A stretch of DNA of 16,389 nucleotides, from assembly GCA_037142515.1 (NCBI GenBank), contig JBAXAM010000030.1:1-16389 (forward strand), in the 5' to 3' direction. The notes beneath the pieces were generated by a model. It saw only the letters and a program-made list of their open reading frames with translations, did no database searches and was not told where the DNA came from. Source of the stretch: JBAXAM01 sp037142515 (GTDB taxonomy: Bacteria; Pseudomonadota; Gammaproteobacteria; UBA9339). The stretch's first letter is position 1. Each line of letters begins with the position of its first letter. A program made the position numbers and the translations under genes. Positions 1-7,049 of this stretch are shown piece by piece.

Positions 1-25
1 TTAAAAGGGCTAGAAGTTTAAACAT
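1..25 (-). CDS. Possible start of the next pilus operon gene (cut by window edge)
   Basis: On the minus strand an ATG at position 25 opens a frame reading MFKLLALL up to the window edge, 21 bases beyond the mshM stop. The hydrophobic start would suit a membrane anchor or signal peptide. In Vibrio-type MSHA operons the gene after mshM is mshN, a TPR protein, but eight residues cannot identify this one. No clear Shine-Dalgarno precedes the ATG, so it may be a chance start. Confidence 0.25.
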
Positions 26-46
26 ATTTACAGAAAAAAAGTTGCT

Positions 47-916
47 TTATCTGATCCACATACTCAATAAAGTTTTATTCCATGACCAGTAGCTGTAGTG
101 GGGTAGTATATCTTTGCTATCTTTTATTGCTTGTTTTATCGCCCAGCGATTGACTCTGCTAATTCCTCGTCCATAGGCAGCTAGCATGGCTTTATGAGCA
201 AGAATATTAATTAGTCTTGGTACTCCTTTACTCGCATAGTGTAGTAATCTTTGTGCCGCATTGCTAAATAAAAGTCCGTCGCGATGTCCAGCAACGATTA
301 AACGTCGTTCAACATATCCAGCAACCTCCTCACGGTCTAGGGCAGTTAGTTCGAGAGAAAAAGTGATGCGCTGATTAAACTGTCGCAATGAGTCACGAGC
401 TAGGCGCTGTCTGATTTCTGGTTGTGCGAATAATACAAGCTGTAATAGTTTTTTTGATTCTGTTTCTAAATTGGTTAATAAGCGTAATGCTTCTAAGCTC
501 TCATCTGGCAAAGCCTGGGCTTCATCAATAATAGCAACTACTTTTTTTCCTTGTTGTTGACAGTAGAGCAGCTGTTCGAACAAAGATTGCATAAGATCTG
601 TATCAGATGTTGTGTCTGCTGGCATTTTACTTTGAAGTTCACGTAGGATAGCCTGTTTTAATTCTAGAGAACTCAAGTCGGGATTGGGAAGATATACTAC
701 GACAAATGGTTCGGATAAGCAGTTTAATAGTTCGCGACATAAAAAAGTTTTTCCAAAACCCACCTCACCGATAATTTTAATTATCCATTCATCATTACCA
801 ATACCAAATAGCAATACATTTAAAGCTTCTTGGTGACAGCGGTAATTACAGCTAAACTCAGTGTTTGGAGTTAGGTCAAATGGACGTTTGTTTATAGCAA
901 AATGTTTTAGATACAT
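47..916 (-). CDS. mshM: MshM/ExeA-family AAA ATPase of the MSHA pilus operon
   Basis: This 289-aa protein belongs to the ExeA/GspA/MshM group of AAA ATPases, cytoplasmic or membrane-associated proteins that help assemble secretin-containing machines. The start MYLKHFAINKRPFDLTPNT is the family signature, which fixes the start although no Shine-Dalgarno is visible. Walker A is GEVGFGKT (residues 50-57). Walker B is VVAIIDEAQ (126-134), with Asp131 and Glu132 as the likely catalytic pair. A sensor-like strand LVLFAQPE follows near 160-167, and an Arg-containing QFNQRITF segment near 179-186. The length fits MshM. The periplasmic peptidoglycan-binding domain of full ExeA is absent, as is normal for MshM. 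The gene lies 14 bp after mshL in the same direction, so co-transcription and coupled translation are likely. Confidence 0.9.
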   Translation of the reverse strand: MYLKHFAINKRPFDLTPNTEFSCNYRCHQEALNVLLFGIGNDEWIIKIIGEVGFGKTFLCRELLNCLSEPFVVVYLPNPDLSSLELKQAILRELQSKMPADTTSDTDLMQSLFEQLLYCQQQGKKVVAIIDEAQALPDESLEALRLLTNLETESKKLLQLVLFAQPEIRQRLARDSLRQFNQRITFSLELTALDREEVAGYVERRLIVAGHRDGLLFSNAAQRLLHYASKGVPRLINILAHKAMLAAYGRGISRVNRWAIKQAIKDSKDILPHYSYWSWNKTLLSMWIR

Positions 917-930
917 AAGTTAAGTTATTA

Positions 931-2655
931 TTAGCGAGTTTTTATATCTTGTTCTGCTTTGTTACCAAAAACTTCAGGCGCAGTACCGTAGTGGAAACCG
1001 CGATTTACATCGCGCATTCTAATCTCGGCATCACGCGCTTCTTTTGTCCATGTATTATTGTTGACAACAATGGGACGCAGTAGTATGACTAACTCTGCTT
1101 TTTGAGATGTTTGATGTGTGCGCCTAAACAGAGACCCTATTATCGGTGCTTTACTCAGACCGGGGGTGTTGGCTGTGTTTTCTTGCATTACATTTGTCAT
1201 TAAGCCACCAATTACAACAATCTGCCCATTTTCCGCACTTACTATATTATCTGATTCACGAATGCTGCTTTGAGCCAAGGGTAGAGTGCTGGTGTTGCTA
1301 CCGTTAGCACTAGCGCCGCCAATTGTGTATTGCATATTATGTTGTGTTACTGTGCTGATCATAGGATGAATGTGTAAAATCACTTTATTGTTCTGGTCTA
1401 TTTCTGGTGTTACATCTAATGAAATTCCTGAAAAGAACGGTGTTAGTTCAACGTTTTGAGAATTTTGCGTGCTGGTGCCAGTTACGGTTGTATTTACCAC
1501 ATTGGTAATGAAAAAATCATCCTGACCGACTTTAATGATAGCCTTTTGGTTATTGAGTGTGGCAATACGTGGGCTGGATAACACCTGTACATTACCTTGA
1601 GTTGATAGCAAAGAAATTAACGCGCTAAAGGCGCTTTTGGATTTGGCGGCTATGGTGAAGATTCCACCAGCAGCAGTGGCAGAGGCAATATTAGGAGCAG
1701 TAAGATCTGACAAACCAGAAGAAGAGCTAGCAAAGGCTTGTAATCCATTCTGTTTTATCCCGAGAGCCGTCCAGTTTATTCCTGCCTGATATTCGTCGTT
1801 TAAGATAACTTCCATAACTTTTGCTTCAATAATCACTTGTCGCGTCATTGTCTCTTGCATTGAATCTAAATATTTGCCAACGGCATCAAGCTCATCTGGA
1901 TATGCGCGTACAAAAACCATTCCCGATGCTGGATTTACTACTACTTCACGCCCAGCCTTATCACCAACAATTGCTTTTACTGTATCGAGCAACTGTTTCC
2001 AAAAGTCGCTTTTCGATGTTGTTTCCACACTGCTAACAGGAGTGATGCTTTTTGTAGTGTCTGAGCCAGTGTTTCCTTGAGCAGCTCCGCCAGTATTTGC
2101 ATTGCTAGTTGTTTTTTGGGTGATTTGCCCCGAGCTCACTGACATGCTTGATTTACCATGGCGGCTCATGTCTAAGTAATTGACAGTAAAAGTTCGAGTT
2201 TCTAGGCTAGCTGGATGAACTTCGTAACCATAAAGCGTTCGTTTAAATTGATAGCCATAGTTATCTTTCGCTGCTTGTAGAACTTCGGGGACAGTAACTT
2301 GTCTTAAATTTAATGTTACCACCCCTTCAATTTTTGGACTAACTACCATGTTATATGGAGTATCTTTAACTAAGCCCATAAAAAAATCTTTGGCTGGTAT
2401 GTCGTTTGCTGTGACATCAAATCGCTGTTCGTTCTTTTCTGCTTTTCCCAACGGTGGCATGAAATCATATGAATGTGTACGTTGCTTTTGTGCTATATTT
2501 CTGTCGGTAATATAGGCTTCTTGCAGAGATTTGTTCATGTCACTAATTGCAGGATTACCTTTTTGTGGCTTGGTGTAAGTACCACAGGCGCTAAGTAAAA
2601 TTATTACTGTTAGCAATAAGGTGTTTTTTAGGTGGAGTTTATTTTTTATTTTCAT
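931..2655 (-). CDS. mshL: MshL, MSHA-type pilus secretin (outer-membrane lipoprotein pore)
   Basis: A 574-aa secretin that should form the outer-membrane channel through which the pilus passes. Residues 1-24 are a lipoprotein signal with lipobox LLSAC, giving a lipidated Cys24. Residues about 78-160 form the N-terminal secretin domain (VTANDIPAKDFF, then VVSPKIEGVVTLNL). Residues 165-215 are a Ser/Thr/Gly/Asn-rich low-complexity linker. Residues about 225-270 form a second ring-building domain ending VRAYPDELDAVGKYL. The C-terminal secretin domain runs from about 270 to 530 and includes VQVLSSPRIATLNNQ (356-370), VTPEID (415-420), IVVIGGLM (479-486) and ELVILLRP (521-528). The start lies 17 bp inside the end of mshK, so the two genes are translationally coupled. 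Domain order and neighbours point to MshL rather than PilQ, which would carry AMIN domains. Confidence 0.93.
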   Translation of the reverse strand: MKIKNKLHLKNTLLLTVIILLSACGTYTKPQKGNPAISDMNKSLQEAYITDRNIAQKQRTHSYDFMPPLGKAEKNEQRFDVTANDIPAKDFFMGLVKDTPYNMVVSPKIEGVVTLNLRQVTVPEVLQAAKDNYGYQFKRTLYGYEVHPASLETRTFTVNYLDMSRHGKSSMSVSSGQITQKTTSNANTGGAAQGNTGSDTTKSITPVSSVETTSKSDFWKQLLDTVKAIVGDKAGREVVVNPASGMVFVRAYPDELDAVGKYLDSMQETMTRQVIIEAKVMEVILNDEYQAGINWTALGIKQNGLQAFASSSSGLSDLTAPNIASATAAGGIFTIAAKSKSAFSALISLLSTQGNVQVLSSPRIATLNNQKAIIKVGQDDFFITNVVNTTVTGTSTQNSQNVELTPFFSGISLDVTPEIDQNNKVILHIHPMISTVTQHNMQYTIGGASANGSNTSTLPLAQSSIRESDNIVSAENGQIVVIGGLMTNVMQENTANTPGLSKAPIIGSLFRRTHQTSQKAELVILLRPIVVNNNTWTKEARDAEIRMRDVNRGFHYGTAPEVFGNKAEQDIKTR

Positions 2656-2977
2656 GGTTTTTACTCGTGTTTTTTTCTATAACATAGTGACAAATTGGAA
2701 TTGAAAGCAAGCTATTATCTGCTGTGCGTAGCAATACTGCGTCATGCTCAATTGCTACAACCTTCATTCCATTAATTTCGTCGCCAACTTTAACCATCTT
2801 GCCGCTAATACTTGCTATAGCTGGCCCTGGGTTTAACTTAATCATTTTAACTACGGGGCCACTGTCATCGTTTTCCAGCGCAGGCTTTGTTGGATCATGC
2901 AATAACGCAAAGCTTACTGAAGAGATTGCTATAAGCACTCCAAAAAACAAACTTGCATGCATTGGTATTTTTTGCAT
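2639..2977 (-). CDS. mshK: MshK-like pilus biogenesis protein
   Basis: A 112-aa exported protein with a signal peptide of about 24 residues (cleavage likely after VSFA), then the DPTKPA motif seen near the mature N-terminus of MshK and related periplasmic proteins. Residues 48-95 form a compact beta domain with the pattern GKMVKVGDEINGMKVVAIEHD, which resembles the PilP/GspC homology region that contacts the secretin. By analogy it should bridge the inner-membrane MshI/MshJ complex to MshL. It starts 6 bp after mshJ and its last 17 bp overlap mshL. The identification rests on the small size, the motif pattern and the position between mshJ and mshL, since sequence conservation in this family is low. 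Confidence 0.8.
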   Translation of the reverse strand: MQKIPMHASLFFGVLIAISSVSFALLHDPTKPALENDDSGPVVKMIKLNPGPAIASISGKMVKVGDEINGMKVVAIEHDAVLLRTADNSLLSIPICHYVIEKNTSKNHENKK

Positions 2978-2983
2978 TTTTTA

Positions 2984-3547
2984 TTACCCCACTATGGTGT
3001 ATACCGTTAGCTTTATTTCTGCATTAGGGTACTCGGTAACTGTATATTGCAGTTCATCCCAAAATATCATCCATTTTAAACCCTCCACTGATCGTAGGTA
3101 CTCATGCGTAGACAAATAATTACCATTAAACACCATAGAAATTTTTTGTTTAAAGGCGGCGGTATCATCTATTGGTTGATTTGGATGATTATACAATCCT
3201 TTTAATACAATTCCTTGTTGTTTCTCCAGTAATGATTTAAACATGGAAGTTACTGTTGAGTTTGTGATCATTATGTCGTTTGATGTAGGTGTTGCGTTTA
3301 GGCTCTGAGTCTCTATGTTAGCTATTTTTTGTTGTGATTCTATTAGTTGTTTAACTAATGTAACTTCTTGAGTTTTTGCCATGTCAATTGTCTTGCGTTG
3401 TGGTGACATTAAGAGTATTTCCCAAAGAAAATAAATTACGGTAATTAACGCAACTAACAACAGCGCTCTGTCACGCAAAGTTATGCTGTTAATCTGCGCA
3501 TCCAGCTGTTGATATTGTTTTTGCAGTGTTGACTGGTAGTCGTTCAT
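2984..3547 (-). CDS. mshJ: MshJ-like (PilO-type) inner-membrane alignment subcomplex protein
   Basis: A 187-aa bitopic membrane protein. It has a short cytoplasmic N-terminus, one membrane helix at about residues 28-46 (ALLLVALITVIYFLWEILL), a periplasmic coiled-coil stretch at about 50-85, and a C-terminal domain of about 90 residues ending in beta strands (MIFWDELQYTV, EIKLTVYTIVG). This is the PilO/GspM layout. In the MSHA system this protein is MshJ, which pairs with the PilN part of MshI. Its ATG overlaps the mshI stop as ATGA, a sign of translational coupling, and an AGGA ribosome binding site sits about 8 bp upstream. Primary sequence alone would be weak evidence; topology and gene order carry the call. 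Confidence 0.82.
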   Translation of the reverse strand: MNDYQSTLQKQYQQLDAQINSITLRDRALLLVALITVIYFLWEILLMSPQRKTIDMAKTQEVTLVKQLIESQQKIANIETQSLNATPTSNDIMITNSTVTSMFKSLLEKQQGIVLKGLYNHPNQPIDDTAAFKQKISMVFNGNYLSTHEYLRSVEGLKWMIFWDELQYTVTEYPNAEIKLTVYTIVG

Positions 3548-4944
3548 GTTTTTGATCCTGCAATTTCTTTGGTTTGTACAATAAAACTATAAGTTGTTTC
3601 TGTTTTTTCAATTTTTGCAAGAGTAAACGGAACGCTACTGAAAAATGGCTCATTATTTAAGTTGCTTACTAATTGCACAATGTTGCCAGGGCGGTAAGCC
3701 TTACCAGACAAGATTGTTCTATTATTTTGCTTATTAATACTAATAGAAGTTAGCCATACCCCATTTGGACATACCGCCGCAATCGCTTCCAAATATTTAG
3801 AAAAGCCTGGACTGTTTTTTGAGCGTTGTGCGTGTAGGACCGTGCGGATGACATCGCTCTTCATGAGTTCCTGCTTTTTTCTTATGCGATCAGAATTCAT
3901 TTCTTTTTCTGCTTCGTTATTTTGTAATTGTAATTTGGTGATGTGTTTATCAAGTGTTAGCTGTTCTTTATAGTTATAAAGTGAATAGCCCAAAAAGATA
4001 ATTAATGTCAGGGCGCATATTTGTAAGATTTGTTTAAACGGTAAGTGTATTACTTGCTGTTTGGAAATAAATTTAACTAAATTGATGTGTTGTTGCGTTC
4101 CCGATTCCAGTGGTTCACCAATAACGCTCAGGCAATTAGCTTTGTCGCCTAGTGATATCAACTTGCTTATATCGAGTACCTCAACTTGTAAATTGAGTGT
4201 CTTTTCAATAGATTGAATTAGCTCTTTGTTTTGTCCTAAAACTTGATCCAAAAAAATTTTTATTGGAATTGTCTTATCGCGATTTTGATAAAAATCTATT
4301 GAGTTTTGCAATTCAGTAACTACTTGAGAGCTAAGTTCTAGTTTGCGTTCTAAGTAAATTAACCCGTCTTTGACTACTAAAATATAGTAATATTCTTCTT
4401 CCTGTGTTAAAAAAACTGCGCTATTTTCAGCAAGGTGCAGCGAGCTAAAAAGGTTTCGTGTTGCTAGCGTGGCAATATTAATTGCTTGCAAGTTCAAATT
4501 TGCTGCTTTAACTATGTCAGCAATTGTGTTTAACCACTGTAGGCGTACAACCACTACGTATATTTTTGCTGATTGTCCAGTTCGCATTGGTGCTGGAAAG
4601 AAGTCAACTACTGCTTCCTCGAGCGGAAAGTCAATTAGTTCTTTAACCAGCCAGTGTAGCGATTCTCCTAACTCATTATCAGCCACCTTGGGTTTTTCAA
4701 TCAGTATTAAGCGGTAATCTTCTCGTGATAGTACTATGCGACAGTCTGCGTGTTGTAGTTTGCTTTGTGCTACAAACGAAGATAAGTTGTTTTTTTGTGC
4801 CTGAATATCTCCACTAAAATACTGACAGTCTAATATTTGTAAAACAGGTTTTGTCTTAGCCAAAGCTATGCTCAATCCTTTTTTGCTAATTTGCACGCAA
4901 ACTAGCTCTTTACTTGAGCTGTTTAATTTAAAAAATTTTCCCAT
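3544..4944 (-). CDS. mshI: MshI-like PilM-PilN fusion protein
   Basis: This 466-aa protein combines two functions that are separate proteins in classical type IV pilus systems. Residues 1 to about 275 form a PilM-like actin-fold cytoplasmic domain. At 287-289 the short INL motif (HINLVKF) recalls the N-terminal INLLP motif of PilN that docks into PilM. A membrane helix follows at about 304-323 (KQILQICALTLIIFLGYSLY), then a charged coiled coil (325-365) and a PilN-type ferredoxin-like periplasmic domain (about 380-460) with GVWLTSISI and GKAYRPGNI. It should therefore couple cytoplasmic ATPases to the periplasmic MshJ/MshK/MshL assembly. The ATG overlaps the upstream pilT stop by one base (TAATG), and its own stop overlaps the mshJ start by four. 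Confidence 0.85.
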   Translation of the reverse strand: MGKFFKLNSSSKELVCVQISKKGLSIALAKTKPVLQILDCQYFSGDIQAQKNNLSSFVAQSKLQHADCRIVLSREDYRLILIEKPKVADNELGESLHWLVKELIDFPLEEAVVDFFPAPMRTGQSAKIYVVVVRLQWLNTIADIVKAANLNLQAINIATLATRNLFSSLHLAENSAVFLTQEEEYYYILVVKDGLIYLERKLELSSQVVTELQNSIDFYQNRDKTIPIKIFLDQVLGQNKELIQSIEKTLNLQVEVLDISKLISLGDKANCLSVIGEPLESGTQQHINLVKFISKQQVIHLPFKQILQICALTLIIFLGYSLYNYKEQLTLDKHITKLQLQNNEAEKEMNSDRIRKKQELMKSDVIRTVLHAQRSKNSPGFSKYLEAIAAVCPNGVWLTSISINKQNNRTILSGKAYRPGNIVQLVSNLNNEPFFSSVPFTLAKIEKTETTYSFIVQTKEIAGSKT

Positions 4945-5975
4945 TAGTTTATCGCCTCAGCAGGGTTGATAATACTGGCTGCGATTAGTTCTTTCATGCT
5001 TTGTTCATAGCTTCTCATGCCTAAACTTTGTCCCGTTTGCAGTACAGATTCAAGTTGTGGGGTTTTATTCTCACGAATTAAATTACGTACTGCCGGGGTG
5101 CTAAGCAAAACTTCCAATACTGCTACTCGTCCTTTTTCTTTGCGTTTGATTAAATTCTGAGCTATCACTGCTTGCAATGACTCAGCTAGCATAGTGCGCA
5201 CAAGTTCTTTTTCGCCATTAGAAAATACGTCAATTATTCGATTAATGGTTTTAGATGCAGAGCTGGTGTGCAATGTTGCAAAAACCAAGTGGCCAGTTTC
5301 TGCAGCAGTTAGCGCTAAACGGATAGTTTCAATGTCTCGCATTTCGCCAACTAAAATGACATCGGGATCTTCTCGCAGGGCAGCGCGTAGAGCGCTATTG
5401 AAGCTTGCCGTATGTTGATGTACTTCTCGTTGCTCGATTAGACTGAGTTTGTTTTGGTAGACAAACTCAATAGGGTCTTCAATTGTTATAATGTGGCAGG
5501 GCTCAGTTTGGTTAATATAGTCAATCATGGCAGCTAAAGTTGTACTTTTACCAGAGCCAGTTGGTCCCGTTACCAAAATCATTCCGTTTTGTAATTTACA
5601 CAGCTTTTGTAAGATTGGCGGCATTACCAGATCGTTCAGCGTTGGTACGGTTAGGGGAACAATTCTAAAAGCGGCGCTCATTCCTTTCATTTGTCGAAAA
5701 ATATTGACTCGACATCGCGCAATACTTGGCAGATCAAGTGAAAAATCAAGTTCGCTGTTTTCTTCTGGGGAAAAAAGTGATTTGGAGGGTAAAATTGCTT
5801 TTAGCATTTCTAGCAATTCATTACTGGAAATTGGTTCAATATTTTCGAAGGGTAGCAGATCTCCATCAACACGGTACATTGGCGGCATGCCGGACGAAAG
5901 GTGCAAATCAGACCCATGGTGCCCGGCAACGTGAGTCAGTAGCTTTCTGATGTCTGTTGCCAAGATTAACTCCAT
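4944..5975 (-). CDS. pilT: PilT-family type IV pilus retraction ATPase
   Basis: A hexameric PilT/GspE-superfamily ATPase of 343 aa from the ATG at 5975. An in-frame TTG at 5984 would add three residues, but the ATG fits the PilT N-terminus better and neither start has a Shine-Dalgarno. Numbered from that ATG, the protein has an N-terminal SDLHLSSGMPPMYRVDG module (22-38), Walker A GPTGSGKST (137-145), the Asp box TIEDPIEF (164-171), Walker B ILVGEMRD (207-214), and the His box GHLVFATLHTSSASKTI (228-244). AVRNLIRE (295-302) corresponds to the AIRNLIRE motif required for retraction in PilT. PilT rather than the assembly ATPase PilB/MshE is indicated by the length and by the lack of an N-terminal MshEN/T2SSE_N domain and of a tetracysteine motif. 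It is the first gene of the pilus operon. PilU is the alternative. Confidence 0.9.
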   Translation of the reverse strand: MELILATDIRKLLTHVAGHHGSDLHLSSGMPPMYRVDGDLLPFENIEPISSNELLEMLKAILPSKSLFSPEENSELDFSLDLPSIARCRVNIFRQMKGMSAAFRIVPLTVPTLNDLVMPPILQKLCKLQNGMILVTGPTGSGKSTTLAAMIDYINQTEPCHIITIEDPIEFVYQNKLSLIEQREVHQHTASFNSALRAALREDPDVILVGEMRDIETIRLALTAAETGHLVFATLHTSSASKTINRIIDVFSNGEKELVRTMLAESLQAVIAQNLIKRKEKGRVAVLEVLLSTPAVRNLIRENKTPQLESVLQTGQSLGMRSYEQSMKELIAASIINPAEAIN

Positions 5976-5991
5976 TTTTATCAATGGGATA

Positions 5992-6019
5992 ATTCTACAC
6001 TAGATTGTTTTTTTTGCAA
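5992..6019 (-). promoter_or_regulatory. Predicted sigma-70 promoter of the pilus operon
   Basis: On the minus strand TTGCAA (6014-6019) and TAGAAT (5992-5997) are spaced 16 bp, placing initiation near 5985, about ten bases before the pilT ATG. The T-run at 6008-6015 falls across the -35/spacer boundary. Predicted by eye only. Confidence 0.5.
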
Positions 6020-6042
6020 TGAATAATATTGAATAGTATATT
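6014..6042 (+). promoter_or_regulatory. Predicted sigma-70 promoter of tsaD, giving a leaderless or near-leaderless mRNA
   Basis: TTGCAA (6014-6019) and TATATT (6037-6042) are separated by 17 bp on the plus strand. Initiation seven bases past the -10 falls at about 6049, the A of the tsaD ATG. No Shine-Dalgarno is visible before that ATG. TTGCAA is self-complementary, so the same six bases can serve as the -35 for the opposite pilus promoter. Confidence 0.5.
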
Positions 6043-6048
6043 GCTGTA

Positions 6049-7041
6049 ATGATTATTTTAGGTGTTGAAACTTCTTGTGATGAGACTGGTGTTGCTGTTT
6101 ATGATGCAAACCGGAATTTAATGACACATAAATTGCATAGTCAGATTGCACTACATGCTAAATTTGGTGGTGTTGTTCCGGAACTGGCCTCACGTGATCA
6201 TGTATGCAAAATTTTACCTTTGGTTGAACAAGTTTTGGCTGCGGCCAAGGTTGGCTTACGAGATTTAGATGCAATTGCATATACAGCAGGACCAGGGCTT
6301 ATTGGTGCTTTATTAGTCGGTGCTGCTTTTGCTAAATCGCTTAGTCTTGCCCTAAAAATTCCTGCAGTTGCTGTTAATCATATGGAAGCGCATTTGCTTG
6401 CGCCATTGCTTGAACCAAATCCTCCTGCTTTCCCTTTTCTTGCCTTGCTAGTTTCTGGAGGGCACACGCAGCTGATTGAGGCTCTTGCGCTTGGCAAATA
6501 TCAGATTTTAGGTGAAACCATGGATGATGCTGCTGGTGAAGCTTTTGACAAAGTAGCAAAAATTTTGGGTCTTTCGTATCCTGGTGGCCCAGCGATTGAG
6601 AAACTTGCAGAAATAGGCGAGGTTGCACGTTTTCGTTTTCCGCGACCCATGGTTAATCGTGCGGATTTAGATTTTAGTTTTAGTGGACTTAAAACTTTTG
6701 CTTTAAATTGCTTTCATGAGTTTGGCAGTGATGCTCAGACTCGAGCAGATATTGCATATGCTTTTCAAGATGCTGTAGTTGATACTTTTGCTATAAAGTG
6801 TCGTCGTGGCCTCAGACAGACTGGATTGACTCGGCTTGTTATTGCTGGAGGTGTTAGCGCTAATAAAATGCTACGCCAAAAGCTAAAAGCTATGGCTAGC
6901 GTGGAGAACGCAGAAATTTATTATCCGCGTCTAGAATTTTGTACTGACAATGGCGCAATGATTGCATACGCTGGTTGGCGCAGCTTTGCGCACAGAGAAA
7001 AATCAGATATGGATATGGAAATTAAAGTCTTTCCGCGTTGA
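6049..7041 (+). CDS. tsaD: TsaD, tRNA N6-adenosine threonylcarbamoyltransferase
   Basis: TsaD, with TsaB and TsaE, transfers the threonylcarbamoyl group from TC-AMP to A37 of ANN-decoding tRNAs (t6A modification) in the cytoplasm. The 330-aa protein is close to the usual bacterial length. It opens with GVETSCDETG (5-14), the ASKHA phosphate loop, followed by FGGVVPELASRDH (39-51). The metal-binding HMEAH gives His111 and His115. SGGHTQL (136-142), DDAAGEAFDKVAK (159-171), YPGGPAIE (177-184), FSFSGLKT (209-216), AGGVSANKMLR (266-276) and CTDNGAMIAYAG (298-309, with metal ligand Asp300) complete the set. Every expected motif is present. It is transcribed divergently from the pilus operon and ends 8 bp before the stop of the opposing 511-aa gene. 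Confidence 0.98.
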   Translation: MIILGVETSCDETGVAVYDANRNLMTHKLHSQIALHAKFGGVVPELASRDHVCKILPLVEQVLAAAKVGLRDLDAIAYTAGPGLIGALLVGAAFAKSLSLALKIPAVAVNHMEAHLLAPLLEPNPPAFPFLALLVSGGHTQLIEALALGKYQILGETMDDAAGEAFDKVAKILGLSYPGGPAIEKLAEIGEVARFRFPRPMVNRADLDFSFSGLKTFALNCFHEFGSDAQTRADIAYAFQDAVVDTFAIKCRRGLRQTGLTRLVIAGGVSANKMLRQKLKAMASVENAEIYYPRLEFCTDNGAMIAYAGWRSFAHREKSDMDMEIKVFPR

Positions 7042-7049
7042 TTATCCCA

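Noticed and set aside
2724..3119. 131-codon plus-strand open frame over mshK and mshJ
   Set aside because: It is antisense to two well-supported, tightly spaced pilus genes, has no ribosome binding site, and its product has no recognisable features.
5527..5934. Plus-strand open frame of 135 codons antisense to pilT
   Set aside because: It mirrors the highly conserved Walker region of pilT and has no independent coding signal.
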